Below, one piece after another: positions 24,630 to 33,448 of a stretch of DNA of 64,000 nucleotides (its first letter is position 1; every line of letters starts with the position of its first letter). This DNA is from Amycolatopsis dendrobii (GTDB lineage Bacteria > Actinomycetota > Actinomycetes > Mycobacteriales > Pseudonocardiaceae): positions 372,001 to 436,000 of the forward strand of contig NZ_JACGZW010000008.1 of NCBI RefSeq assembly GCF_014145675.1. The letters are read 5' to 3'. Both the position numbers and the translations under genes were made by a program. The notes under the pieces were generated by a model. The model was not told the origin of the DNA. It did no database searches and saw only the letters and a list, made by a program, of their open reading frames with translations.

Positions 24630-25493
24630 CTAAGACGTGATAGTCGGCAGCTCCGGCGCGGAAACGTCGTAGATCTTCCCCTGCTGCGTCAGCAACGCAG
24701 CCAGCACCTTCGCCTTGCGATCGGTGTTCTCCGCGTTCCCCCACCGCACGGTCTTGCCGGTGGACAGCGTGAACTCCACGCTCGCCGGGGTCTGCGCAGT
24801 GACCGTCTTCGTCTGCTTCAGCAGTTGCTCCGGCAGCACCCCGAGCACAGCAGTGACCGCGCGGGTGACCGGATCGTCCACCGACACCTTCGGCAGCTTC
24901 AGCTCGGGCAACCCGACCGGCCGCGTCTTCACCGTCTTGAACACGACCCCGCCGCCGTCCACGAGATGCACCCCGTCGCCGCCGGGACCGCTGTCGAAGA
25001 ACGCGATCGCGGTCCGTTCGGTCACCGCGATCTCCAGCGTCGTCGGCCACGACCGGGACACGTCGACGGTCGCGATGCCCGGCATCTGGGCCACCCGGTC
25101 GCGGATCCCGTCGACGTCCGCGCGCAGCATAGGCTGCCCCGGCGGCACCGCGGCGGTCGCGCGGATCTGGTCCGCCGACACGGTTTTGGCGCCCTGCACC
25201 TCGATCGTCTTCACCGCGAGCAGCGAGCTGAAGAACAGCAGGTACCCGAGCGCGACCAGGGTGACCACGGTCAGCAGCGCCACCCAGCGACGGCGGATCT
25301 CCTTGCCGCGCGTGGGCCGGGACTTCCGCGCGGCAGCCCGCGTCGAGCGGCCCGACCGCGCGGAGGTGCGGGCGCGGGTGCGCTGGCGTTCCTCCTCGGT
25401 CCGCCGCCCGCGTCGTTCCCGGGCCAGGGCAGCACGCTGCTCCTCGCCCGCACGAGGCGCGGGCGAGCGACGGCGCTGCCGGGTCCCGGTCAT
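24630..25493 (-). CDS. ftsQ: Cell division protein FtsQ
   Basis: A 287-residue bitopic divisome protein. It has a long basic cytoplasmic N-terminus (Arg-rich, about 1-65), one TM helix (WVALLTVVTLVALGYLLFF, about 70-88), then the POTRA domain (LAVKTIEVQGAKTVSADQIRATAAVPPGQPMLRAD) and the beta domain (WPTTLEIAVTERTAIAFF). ATG 25493 overlaps the murC stop by 4 bp. It is the last gene of the mur-fts block here; the next gene on the same strand is an unrelated reductase, not ftsZ. Confidence 0.95.
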   Translation of the reverse strand: MTGTRQRRRSPAPRAGEEQRAALARERRGRRTEEERQRTRARTSARSGRSTRAAARKSRPTRGKEIRRRWVALLTVVTLVALGYLLFFSSLLAVKTIEVQGAKTVSADQIRATAAVPPGQPMLRADVDGIRDRVAQMPGIATVDVSRSWPTTLEIAVTERTAIAFFDSGPGGDGVHLVDGGGVVFKTVKTRPVGLPELKLPKVSVDDPVTRAVTAVLGVLPEQLLKQTKTVTAQTPASVEFTLSTGKTVRWGNAENTDRKAKVLAALLTQQGKIYDVSAPELPTITS

Positions 25494-26908
25494 GCCCCCG
25501 CGGCCCTCCGGTCCAGTTCGGCCAGGATCTCCGGGCCGAGCTGCGTCACGTCGCCCGCGCCCATGGTGATCGCGAGGTCGCCCGGCCGGACGAGATCCGC
25601 GACCAGGCCGGCGGCCACGTCGAAGGCGGGCTGGTAGTGCACGGCAGCGGTCACCCGGTCGGCGATCAGCGCGCCGGTCACGCCCGGCACCGGCTCCTCG
25701 CGCGCGCCGAACACGTCGAGCACCACGACCTCGTCGGCCAGCGACAACGCTTCGGCGAACTCAGCGGCGAAAGTCTGCGTGCGCGAGTACAGGTGCGGCT
25801 GGAACACCACGACGACCCGTCCGCTGCCCGCCGCCGTGCGCACCGCGCGCAGCTGCGCGGCCACCTCGGTCGGATGGTGCGCGTAGTCGTCGTACACCCG
25901 GACGTCGCCCGCACGGCCCTTGAACTCGAACCGGCGGCGCACCCCGCCGAACGCGGCGAGTCCGGCGGCCATGCCGTCCAGCGGCGCGCCGAGTTCGAGC
26001 CCGGCGAGCAGCGCGGCGACCGCGTTGAGCGCCATGTGCTCGCCCGGCACCGCGACCCGCAGGTCGTGTTCTTCGCCGTCCAGCGCGATCCGCACGACGC
26101 CGCCGTCCGGCGCGGGCGTGTAGCCGACCACGCGCACGTCGCCGACGCCGGAAGCCGCACGGCCGTAGCGACGCACTCGCACGCCGGCCGCGACGGCCTC
26201 GTCGCCCAGCCGGGCCGCGCCCTCGTCGTCCGCGCACACGATCAGCAGCCCGCCCGGCTCGATCTGGCCGACGAAGTCGCTGAACACCTTCACGTACGCC
26301 TCGGCGGTGCCGTGGTGGTCGAGGTGATCGGGCTCGACGTTCGTCACCACCGCGACCGACGGCGTGTAGGTGAGGAAGGAGCCGTCGCTCTCGTCGGCTT
26401 CCGCGACGAACACGCCGCCCTCGCCGTGGTGCGCGTTGGCCCCGGACTCGTTGAGGTCGCCGCCGATCGCGAACGACGGGTCCATCCGGCAGTTCTGCAG
26501 CGCCACGGTGAGCATCGACGTGGTCGACGTCTTGCCGTGCGTTCCCGCGATGCACGCGACGCGGTGCCCGGCCATCAGCCCGGCCAGCGCCTGCGCGCGG
26601 TGCAGCACCGGGATGCCGCGTTCGCGGGCCGCCGCGAGCTCCGGATTCGTCTCCTTGATCGCGGTCGACACCACGACGGCCGACGGCGGTTCGGCCAGTT
26701 CGGCGAGGTTGTCCGCGGTCTGGCCGACGAACAGCGTCGCGCCCTGCGCGCGCAGCGAAAGCAGCGCACGCGATTCCTTGGCGTCCGACCCGGACACGGC
26801 CGCGCCGCGGGCGAGCAGGATACGCGCGATGCCGGACATCCCGGCCCCGCCGATCCCGATCAGGTGCGCCCGGCGCAGCTGCGCGGGCAGTTCGGGCGTG
26901 TCAGGCAC
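25490..26908 (-). CDS. murC: UDP-N-acetylmuramate-L-alanine ligase MurC
   Basis: A 472-residue cytoplasmic ATP-dependent ligase that adds L-Ala to UDP-MurNAc. Motifs: HLIGIGGAGMSGIARIL, the ATP loop GTHGKTST (122-129), EADESDGSFL, NVEPDHLDHHG and YDDYAHHPTEV. GTG 26908 overlaps murG by 8 bp. It ends in an ATGA overlap with ftsQ. Confidence 0.98.
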   Translation of the reverse strand: MPDTPELPAQLRRAHLIGIGGAGMSGIARILLARGAAVSGSDAKESRALLSLRAQGATLFVGQTADNLAELAEPPSAVVVSTAIKETNPELAAARERGIPVLHRAQALAGLMAGHRVACIAGTHGKTSTTSMLTVALQNCRMDPSFAIGGDLNESGANAHHGEGGVFVAEADESDGSFLTYTPSVAVVTNVEPDHLDHHGTAEAYVKVFSDFVGQIEPGGLLIVCADDEGAARLGDEAVAAGVRVRRYGRAASGVGDVRVVGYTPAPDGGVVRIALDGEEHDLRVAVPGEHMALNAVAALLAGLELGAPLDGMAAGLAAFGGVRRRFEFKGRAGDVRVYDDYAHHPTEVAAQLRAVRTAAGSGRVVVVFQPHLYSRTQTFAAEFAEALSLADEVVVLDVFGAREEPVPGVTGALIADRVTAAVHYQPAFDVAAGLVADLVRPGDLAITMGAGDVTQLGPEILAELDRRAAGA

Positions 26909-28025
26909 CGGCGGCCTCCAAAACGATGCGGGCGAGGGTCTCGTCGGCCTCGCGGTGGCCGAGCCCGACCGCGGCCGCGCTCATCGCGGCGACCCGGTCG
27001 GCGTCGGTGACCAGCGGGATCACCAGTTCGGCGACCTTCTCCGCGGTGAGGTCGCCGTCGGCGACCATCAGCGCCGCGCCCGCGTCGACCGCGGGCTGGG
27101 CGTTGACCGCCTGCTCGCCGTTGCCGTGCGGCAGCGGCACGAACACCGCGGGCAGCCCGACCGCGGACACCTCGGCCGCGGTCATCGCGCCGGACCGGCA
27201 CACCACCGCGTCCGCCGCGGCGTAGGCCAGGTCCATCCGCTCCAGGTACGGCACCGGCACGTACGGCGGACGACCGGGGAACTCTTGCACCACAAGGGAA
27301 TTCTTCGGCCCGTGGGCGTGCAGCACGCCCACGCCCGCCTCGGCGAAGTCCTTCGCCGCGCCGGAAACCGCCGAGTTGATCGACGCCGCGCCCTGCGAAC
27401 CGCCGAACACCAGCAGCGTCGGCGCGTCCGGGTCCAGCTCGAAGAACTCGCGGGCCTCGGCGCGCAGCGCGGCCCGGTCCAGCGACGTGATCGAGCGGCG
27501 CAGCGGAATGCCGACCACCTCGGCCTTCGGCAGCGGCGTGCCCGGCACCGCGACCGCGACGCGCGACGCGAACCGGGCGCCGACCTTGTTGGCCAGCCCG
27601 GCCGACTTGTTCGCCTCGTGCACCACGATCGGCGTGCGGCCGCGCGCGGCGAGGTACGCCGGAAGCGCGACGTAGCCGCCGAAGCCGACCACGACGTCCG
27701 CGTGCACCCGGTCGAGCACCTCGCGGGTGCGGCGGACCGAATCGCGCACCTTCAGCGGCAGCCGGAGCAGCTCCGGCGTCGGCTTGCGCGGCATCGGCAC
27801 CGGCGGGATCAGCTCCAGCGGGTACCCGCGCGCGGGCACGAGCTTGTTCTCCAGGCCGCGTTCCGTGCCGAGCGCGACGACCTCGGCGTCCGGGCGCAGC
27901 CGCTTCACGGCGTCCGCCAGCGCGAGCGCGGGCTCGATGTGCCCGGCGGTGCCCCCGCCTGCGACCACGACGACCGGCGCCCGGCCCGCTGCCGACCGCT
28001 CGGTTCCCTTGACGGGCTTGCTCAC
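26901..28025 (-). CDS. murG: Lipid II-forming GlcNAc transferase MurG
   Basis: A 374-residue peripheral membrane glycosyltransferase that converts lipid I to lipid II. Glycine-rich acceptor loop GGGTAGHIEPALALAD near residue 24; FGGYVALPAYLAA; donor-site FGGSQGAASIN and CRSGAMTAAEVSAVGLPAVFVPLP. GTG 28025 is preferred because it makes a 4-bp overlap with the ftsW stop; a TTG one codon upstream is possible. Confidence 0.98.
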   Translation of the reverse strand: MSKPVKGTERSAAGRAPVVVVAGGGTAGHIEPALALADAVKRLRPDAEVVALGTERGLENKLVPARGYPLELIPPVPMPRKPTPELLRLPLKVRDSVRRTREVLDRVHADVVVGFGGYVALPAYLAARGRTPIVVHEANKSAGLANKVGARFASRVAVAVPGTPLPKAEVVGIPLRRSITSLDRAALRAEAREFFELDPDAPTLLVFGGSQGAASINSAVSGAAKDFAEAGVGVLHAHGPKNSLVVQEFPGRPPYVPVPYLERMDLAYAAADAVVCRSGAMTAAEVSAVGLPAVFVPLPHGNGEQAVNAQPAVDAGAALMVADGDLTAEKVAELVIPLVTDADRVAAMSAAAVGLGHREADETLARIVLEAAGA

Positions 28026-29458
28026 CAATGACCTCTCCGGTTCGCGGTGCTCCGGGCACCGCGGTTCGCTGTAGTCCGCCGCGCCGACCGGCGGCGTTCC
28101 TGTGCCGGTGCGGGCCGGGCCGCACGCGGCGCCGGCCGGGCCGCCTTCGTCCCGGTCCCCGCGGCGCGCGTTCCCTTGCGGGAGGACGGCGGGCGGTACG
28201 GATCGGGCGCGGGCAGCCGCAGCAGGCGTCCGAATTTACCCGGCCCGTGCGAGCGCAGCGCGGCCACCGCCTCGGGTTCGTGCCGCGCGGCGTTGGCCAG
28301 CACGCCCATGATGAGCATGGTGATCACGAGCGAGGTGCCGCCGTAGGAGATCAGCGGCAGCGTGACGCCGGTGACCGGCAGCAGCCCCACCACGTAGCCG
28401 ATGTTGATGGCCGCCTGCGCGACGAGGAACACCGTCAGCGTTCCCGCGACGATCCTGATCCACGGGTCGATGTTGCGGGTGGCGATGCGCAGGCCGACCA
28501 CGGCCACGCCGGCGAACAGCGCCAGCACGACCGCGCAGCCTACGAAGCCGAGTTCCTCGCCGATCAGGGCGAAGATGAAGTCGTTCTGCACGTTCGGCAG
28601 ATAGCCCCAGTTCGACGCGCCCTGCCCGAGCCCCTTGCCGAAGAGGCCGCCGTCGGCGAGGGCCAGCTTGGCCTGGTTCGCCTGGAACCCCTCGGCCGAG
28701 GTGTCCGCGTCCGGCGACAGGAACGACATCACCCGCGCGAGCCGGTAGGGCGCGATGATCGCCAGCACCAGCACGCCGCTCAGGCCGCCCGCCAGGATCA
28801 CCCCGAAGAGCCGTTTCGGCGCGCCGGCGAACCACAGCAGGCCGAGCAGCACCACCGCGAGCGTGATCGTGCCGCCGAGGTCGGGCTGCAGCATCACCAG
28901 CGCGAACATCAGCAGCGCCACCGGCACCACCGGGACCAGCAGATGCCGCCACTGGTGCAGCACGTTGTACTTGATCACCAGGATGTGCGCGCCCCAGAAG
29001 GCCAGCGCCACCTTCGCCGCCTCGACCGGCTGGAAGGTGAACACGCCGAGCTTGAACCAGCCCTGCGAACCGTTCACCGTCGACCCGAGCGGCGTCAGCA
29101 CCAGCATCAGCAGGCCGAGGCAGATCACCGTCATCGTCGCCGACATCCGGCGGATCCGCTCGAGCCGCACCCGCAGGCCGACCCAGAACACGATCCCGCC
29201 GAGCGCGACGAACATCAGGTGCCGGAAGAACAGCGCGTACACGCCGCTGCCGGTCTTCGGGTTGTAGGAGGCCACCGACGACGCGGACAGCACCATCACC
29301 GCGCCGATCACGGTGAGGATGCCGGTCAGCGCGAGGACCAGGTGGAACGACGCCAGCGGCCGGGACAGCCAGGCGGTCAGCGCGGTGCGGAGCGCGACGA
29401 ACGGGCTTTCCTTGCGGACGCGCCGCGGCCGGGGCTTGTCTCCGTCAACGACTGTCAT
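28022..29458 (-). CDS. ftsW: Septal SEDS glycosyltransferase FtsW
   Basis: A 478-residue SEDS-family membrane protein with about ten TM helices that polymerises lipid II with its partner FtsI. Signatures: LTPLGSTVNGSQGWFKLG, the large loop RVMSFLSPDADTSAEGFQANQAKLALADGGLFGKGLGQG, and NDFIFALIGEELGFVG. An unusually long basic, Ala/Pro-rich cytoplasmic tail (about 410-478) follows the last helix. ATG 29458 lies inside the murD end (14-bp overlap). Confidence 0.97.
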   Translation of the reverse strand: MTVVDGDKPRPRRVRKESPFVALRTALTAWLSRPLASFHLVLALTGILTVIGAVMVLSASSVASYNPKTGSGVYALFFRHLMFVALGGIVFWVGLRVRLERIRRMSATMTVICLGLLMLVLTPLGSTVNGSQGWFKLGVFTFQPVEAAKVALAFWGAHILVIKYNVLHQWRHLLVPVVPVALLMFALVMLQPDLGGTITLAVVLLGLLWFAGAPKRLFGVILAGGLSGVLVLAIIAPYRLARVMSFLSPDADTSAEGFQANQAKLALADGGLFGKGLGQGASNWGYLPNVQNDFIFALIGEELGFVGCAVVLALFAGVAVVGLRIATRNIDPWIRIVAGTLTVFLVAQAAINIGYVVGLLPVTGVTLPLISYGGTSLVITMLIMGVLANAARHEPEAVAALRSHGPGKFGRLLRLPAPDPYRPPSSRKGTRAAGTGTKAARPAPRAARPAPAQERRRSARRTTANRGARSTANRRGHW

Positions 29459-30851
29459 CCGCCGCCCCCGCCGCGCCGTCGGCCAGCGCACGCACCGCGG
29501 CTTCGAACGCGTCGCCGCGCGCTCCGTAGCCGCCGAACATGTCCAGCGAGGCGGCGGCGGGCGCGAGAAGCACCACGTCACCAGGACGAGCCAGGGCGCT
29601 GGCCGCATTCACCGCCGCAGTCATGGGCTCATCGTCACCCGGAAGGAGGCGGTTGCACGGGACATCCGGCGCGTGTCGCGCGAGAGCGGTTTCGATCACC
29701 GGGGAATCGACGCCCAGCAGGACGGCCGCGCGCAACCGGCCGCCGACCGCGGCGACCAGATCGTCCACCGACGCGCCCTTGAGCTGCCCGCCCGCGATCC
29801 AGACCACGCTTTCGTGCGCGAGCAGCGAGCCGAGCGCGGCGTGCGGGTTGGTGGCCTTCGAGTCGTTGACGTAGCGGATTCCGCCGATCTCGGCGACCTC
29901 GACCGCGCGGTGCGGCGCGGGTTCGTATGCGCGCAGCCCTTTTCGCACCGCCGCGGGCGACACGCCGTGCGCGCGGGCCAGCGCGGCCGCGGCGAGTGCG
30001 TTCGCGAGGTTGTGCGGGCCGGCCGGGCGGACGTCGGCGATCTCGGCCAGTTCGTCCGCGCTCGTCTCCGGGTCCGCCCCGAAAGCGCGGTCCACCAGCA
30101 GGTCTTCGACCAGGCCCAGTTCCCCGGCGCGCGGGGTGTCGAGCACGAAGCCGATCCGCCGGGCGCCATCGGGCGCGTGGGCCTCGGCGATCCGCACGGA
30201 CCACGGGTCGTCGACGTTGTGCACGACGGCGCGCGAACGCTCGTGCACGCGGCCCTTCGCGGCGGCGTACTCCTCCATCGAACCGTGCCAGTCGAGGTGG
30301 TCCTCGGCGAGGTTCAGCACCACCGACGCGTCCGGCGCGATCGTGGACGACCAGTGCAGCTGGAAGCTCGACAGCTCGACGGCCAGCACCTGGTGCCCGC
30401 CGCGGACCGCGTCCAGCACCGGGTAGCCGACATTGCCGCAGGCCACCGCGTCCGCGCCGGCCGCGCGCAGGATCGACTCCAGCATCCCGACCGTGGTCGT
30501 CTTGCCGTTCGTCCCGGTGATGACCAGCCACGCGGGCGGATGCTCGCGCAGCTGCCCGATCCGCCAGGCCAGCTCGACGTCGCCGATCACCTCGACGCCC
30601 GCCTCGGCCGCCGCGACCAGCAGCGGAGACGTCGGCCGCCAGCCGGGGCTGGTCACCACGAGCGCGGTGTCCGCAGGCGGTTCGGTCAGGCCCGGCGCCA
30701 GCTCGGCGTCCAGGTCCTTCAGCTCGGCGAGCCGGTCGGCGTTGCCGTCGGTGACCGTGACCCGCGCGCCCAGCTCGCGGAGCACGGGAACGACCGACTT
30801 CCCGGTGACGCCCGCGCCCGCGACGAGAACGTGTTTGCCGTCAAGCTGCAA
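29445..30851 (-). CDS. murD: UDP-N-acetylmuramoyl-L-alanine-D-glutamate ligase MurD
   Basis: A 468-residue cytoplasmic Mur ligase adding D-Glu. ATP loop ITGTNGKTTT at 111-120; ELSSFQL, NLAEDHLDWHGSMEEYAAAK and NDSKATNPHAAL follow the family pattern. The start is a TTG (30851) only 3 bp after the mraY stop; no ATG or GTG fits the conserved N-terminus QLDGKHVLVAGAGVTGKS. Confidence 0.97.
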   Translation of the reverse strand: MQLDGKHVLVAGAGVTGKSVVPVLRELGARVTVTDGNADRLAELKDLDAELAPGLTEPPADTALVVTSPGWRPTSPLLVAAAEAGVEVIGDVELAWRIGQLREHPPAWLVITGTNGKTTTVGMLESILRAAGADAVACGNVGYPVLDAVRGGHQVLAVELSSFQLHWSSTIAPDASVVLNLAEDHLDWHGSMEEYAAAKGRVHERSRAVVHNVDDPWSVRIAEAHAPDGARRIGFVLDTPRAGELGLVEDLLVDRAFGADPETSADELAEIADVRPAGPHNLANALAAAALARAHGVSPAAVRKGLRAYEPAPHRAVEVAEIGGIRYVNDSKATNPHAALGSLLAHESVVWIAGGQLKGASVDDLVAAVGGRLRAAVLLGVDSPVIETALARHAPDVPCNRLLPGDDEPMTAAVNAASALARPGDVVLLAPAAASLDMFGGYGARGDAFEAAVRALADGAAGAADDSR

Positions 30852-30854
30852 GGC

Positions 30855-31937
30855 TCAGCCTCCGAAGTTGAGCTGCTCGCTGTAGAACAGCCCGAGCCCG
30901 AACATGCAGCAGATCGCCGAGAGCAGCCAGAACCGGATGATCACCGTGGTTTCCGCCCACCCGGCGAGCTCGAAGTGGTGGTGGAAGGGCGCCATCCGGA
31001 ACAGCCTCCGCCGCGTCGTGCGGAAGACCGCGATCTGGGTGACCACCGAGATCATCTCGACCATGAACAGGCCGCCGATGACGATGGCGAGCAGTTCGGT
31101 GCGGGTGGTCATGGACAGCCCGGCGACCAGGCCGCCGAGGGCGAGCGACCCGGTGTCGCCCATGAAGATCTTCGCCGGAGCCGCGTTCCACCACAGGAAC
31201 CCGATGCAGGCCCCGGTGGCCGCGGCCGCGACGACCGCGAGGTCGAGCGGGTCGCGCACGTCGTAGCAGGCCGGGAGCGGCTGGGTCGAGCAGGAAAGCC
31301 GGGCCTGCCAGAACGAGATGACCACGTACGTCGCGAGCACCATCGCCGCCGCGCCGCCCGCCAGGCCGTCCAGGCCGTCGGTGAAGTTCACCGCGTTCGA
31401 CCAGCCGGAGATGACGATGTAGCAGAAGATCACGAACACGACCGACGGGAACGTGATCAGCGCCAGGTCGCGGACGTAGGACAGGCTCTGCGACGCCGGG
31501 GTCAGCCCCTGCGCGTCCTTGAACTGCAGCGACAGCACCGCGAACAGGATCGTGACCACGAGCTGGCCGACCAGCTTCGCGGTCTTGTTCAGCCCGAGGT
31601 TGCGCTGCTTGCGGATCTTGATGAAGTCGTCGAGGAAGCCGACCACGCCGAGCCCGACCGCGAGCATCAGCACGAGCAGGCCGGACGCCGAGGGCGCGGC
31701 CGAGCGCGAGTTGCCGATCCAGGTGATCAGGTGCGCGACGAAGTAGCCGACGACCATCGCGATGATGATCGCGACGCCGCCCATGGTCGGCGTGCCGCGC
31801 TTCGACTTGTGCCCCTGCGGGCCTTCCTCGCGGATCTCCTGGCCGAAGCCCTGCCGCGAGAAGACCCGGATGAGGTAGGGCGTGAGCAGGATCGAGACCA
31901 GCAGACCCGCCGCGGCCGCGATCATGATGTTGATCAC
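30855..31937 (-). CDS. mraY: Phospho-MurNAc-pentapeptide translocase MraY
   Basis: A 360-residue polytopic enzyme that transfers phospho-MurNAc-pentapeptide to undecaprenyl phosphate, forming lipid I. Catalytic Asp motifs GFLDDFIKI and NFTDGLDGLAGG, the FMGDTGSLALGG loop, and the HHH motif in FRMAPFHHHFELAGW are all intact. GTG 31937 overlaps murF by 4 bp. Confidence 0.98.
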   Translation of the reverse strand: MINIMIAAAAGLLVSILLTPYLIRVFSRQGFGQEIREEGPQGHKSKRGTPTMGGVAIIIAMVVGYFVAHLITWIGNSRSAAPSASGLLVLMLAVGLGVVGFLDDFIKIRKQRNLGLNKTAKLVGQLVVTILFAVLSLQFKDAQGLTPASQSLSYVRDLALITFPSVVFVIFCYIVISGWSNAVNFTDGLDGLAGGAAAMVLATYVVISFWQARLSCSTQPLPACYDVRDPLDLAVVAAAATGACIGFLWWNAAPAKIFMGDTGSLALGGLVAGLSMTTRTELLAIVIGGLFMVEMISVVTQIAVFRTTRRRLFRMAPFHHHFELAGWAETTVIIRFWLLSAICCMFGLGLFYSEQLNFGG

Positions 31938-33448
31938 GCGTGACCACCGTTCGAGCGTTCGGAGTTCGAGGAGGGGGAGTTCCCGGGGTCGGCCAGCAGC
32001 GCTTCGGCCACCCGCCAGAGACCGGCGGCCTTGGACGCCTTGACCAGCACCACGTCCCCGGGACGGAGCTGATCATGCAGCACGGCGACCGCGGCCTCGA
32101 CATCGGGTACCAGCACCGACTCCTCGCCCCAGGAACCCTCCTGGAACGCGCCCTGGTGCATGGCGGCCGCGTCCTGGCCGACCACGACGAGCTTCTCGAT
32201 GTTGAGCCGCACGACGAGGCGGCCGATCGAGTCGTGCGCGGTCACCGAGTCCTCGCCCAGCTCGCCCATCACGCCGAGCACCGCCCACGCGCGACGGCCG
32301 GAGCGGCTCATCGACGCCAGCGCCTTCAGCCCGGCCCGGACCGATTCCGGGTTGGCGTTGTACGAGTCGTTGAGGATCGTGACGCCGTCCGCGCGGGTGG
32401 TGACCTCCATCCGCCGCTCCGAGCGCCGCTGCAGCGAAGACAGCCGCTGCGCGATCTCCTCGACGGTCGCGCCGAGCTCGCGGGCGATGGCGGCGGCCGA
32501 CAGCGCGTTGCCGACGTGGTGCTCGCCGTGCAGCGGCAGCGTCACCTGGGCCTCGCCCTCGGGCGTGATCAGCCGGAAGGACGGGCGGGCCTCGTCGTCG
32601 ACCGTGATGTCCGCGGCCCGGACCTGCGCCCCGGCCGACTCCCCCACGCCCACGACGCGGGCCTTCGTGCGGCTCGCCATGGCGGCGACCAGCGGGTCGT
32701 CGAAGTTGAGAACCGCCAGCCCGCCGTGTTCTTCGCCGGGAAGCGCCTCGACCAGCTCGCCCTTCGCCTTCGCGATGCCCTCGCGCGAGCCGAACTCGCC
32801 GACGTGCGCGCTGCCGACGTTGAGCACCGCGCCGATCCGCGGCGGCGTCGTCTCGGCGGCCGCGGCGATGTGCCCGACCCCGCGCGCGGACATCTCCAGC
32901 ACGAGGAACTTCGTCGACGCGTCGGCGCGCAGCGCGGTCCACGGATGGCCCAGCTCGCTGTTGAACGACCCGGGCGGCGCGACCGTCGGGCCCATCGGCT
33001 CGATCAGCTGCGCGATGACGTCCTTGGTCGAGGTCTTGCCGGACGAGCCGGTGACGCCGATGACGGTCAGCCCGCCCGCCGCCAGCCGGTCGACGACGTG
33101 CCGGGCCAGCTTGGCCAGCGCGGCCAGCACGGCGGCTCCGGAACCGTCGGTGTCGCCGGTCAGCGCGACCGACCCGGCGTTGCCCTGCCCCGGCGGCAGC
33201 GGCGGCACGACGATCGCCGGGGCGTCGACCTCCCGCGCGGCCAGCACGCCGGCCGCGCCCGCCTCGACCGCCTTCGCGGCGAAATCGTGCCCGTCGACGC
33301 GTTCGCCGGGCAGCGCGAGGAACAGCCCGCCGGGGCCGAGCTCGCGGGTGTCGAATTCGACGCTGCCGGTCACGACAGCGGATCCGTCGGTGCGGTGCAG
33401 CCGGCCGCCGACGACGTCGGCGATCTCGGCCAGGCTCAGCTCGATCAC
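31934..33448 (-). CDS. murF: UDP-MurNAc-tripeptide D-alanyl-D-alanine ligase MurF
   Basis: A 504-residue Mur ligase adding D-Ala-D-Ala. N-terminal domain IELSLAEIADVVGGRL; ATP loop GVTGSSGKTSTKD (131-143); LVLEMSARGVGHI; NVGSAHVGEFGSREGIAKAKGELVEAL; ILNDSYNANPESVRAGLKAL. GTG 33448 overlaps the murE stop by 4 bp. The C-terminus ends in a Ser/Asn-rich tail just inside mraY. Confidence 0.97.
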   Translation of the reverse strand: MIELSLAEIADVVGGRLHRTDGSAVVTGSVEFDTRELGPGGLFLALPGERVDGHDFAAKAVEAGAAGVLAAREVDAPAIVVPPLPPGQGNAGSVALTGDTDGSGAAVLAALAKLARHVVDRLAAGGLTVIGVTGSSGKTSTKDVIAQLIEPMGPTVAPPGSFNSELGHPWTALRADASTKFLVLEMSARGVGHIAAAAETTPPRIGAVLNVGSAHVGEFGSREGIAKAKGELVEALPGEEHGGLAVLNFDDPLVAAMASRTKARVVGVGESAGAQVRAADITVDDEARPSFRLITPEGEAQVTLPLHGEHHVGNALSAAAIARELGATVEEIAQRLSSLQRRSERRMEVTTRADGVTILNDSYNANPESVRAGLKALASMSRSGRRAWAVLGVMGELGEDSVTAHDSIGRLVVRLNIEKLVVVGQDAAAMHQGAFQEGSWGEESVLVPDVEAAVAVLHDQLRPGDVVLVKASKAAGLWRVAEALLADPGNSPSSNSERSNGGHA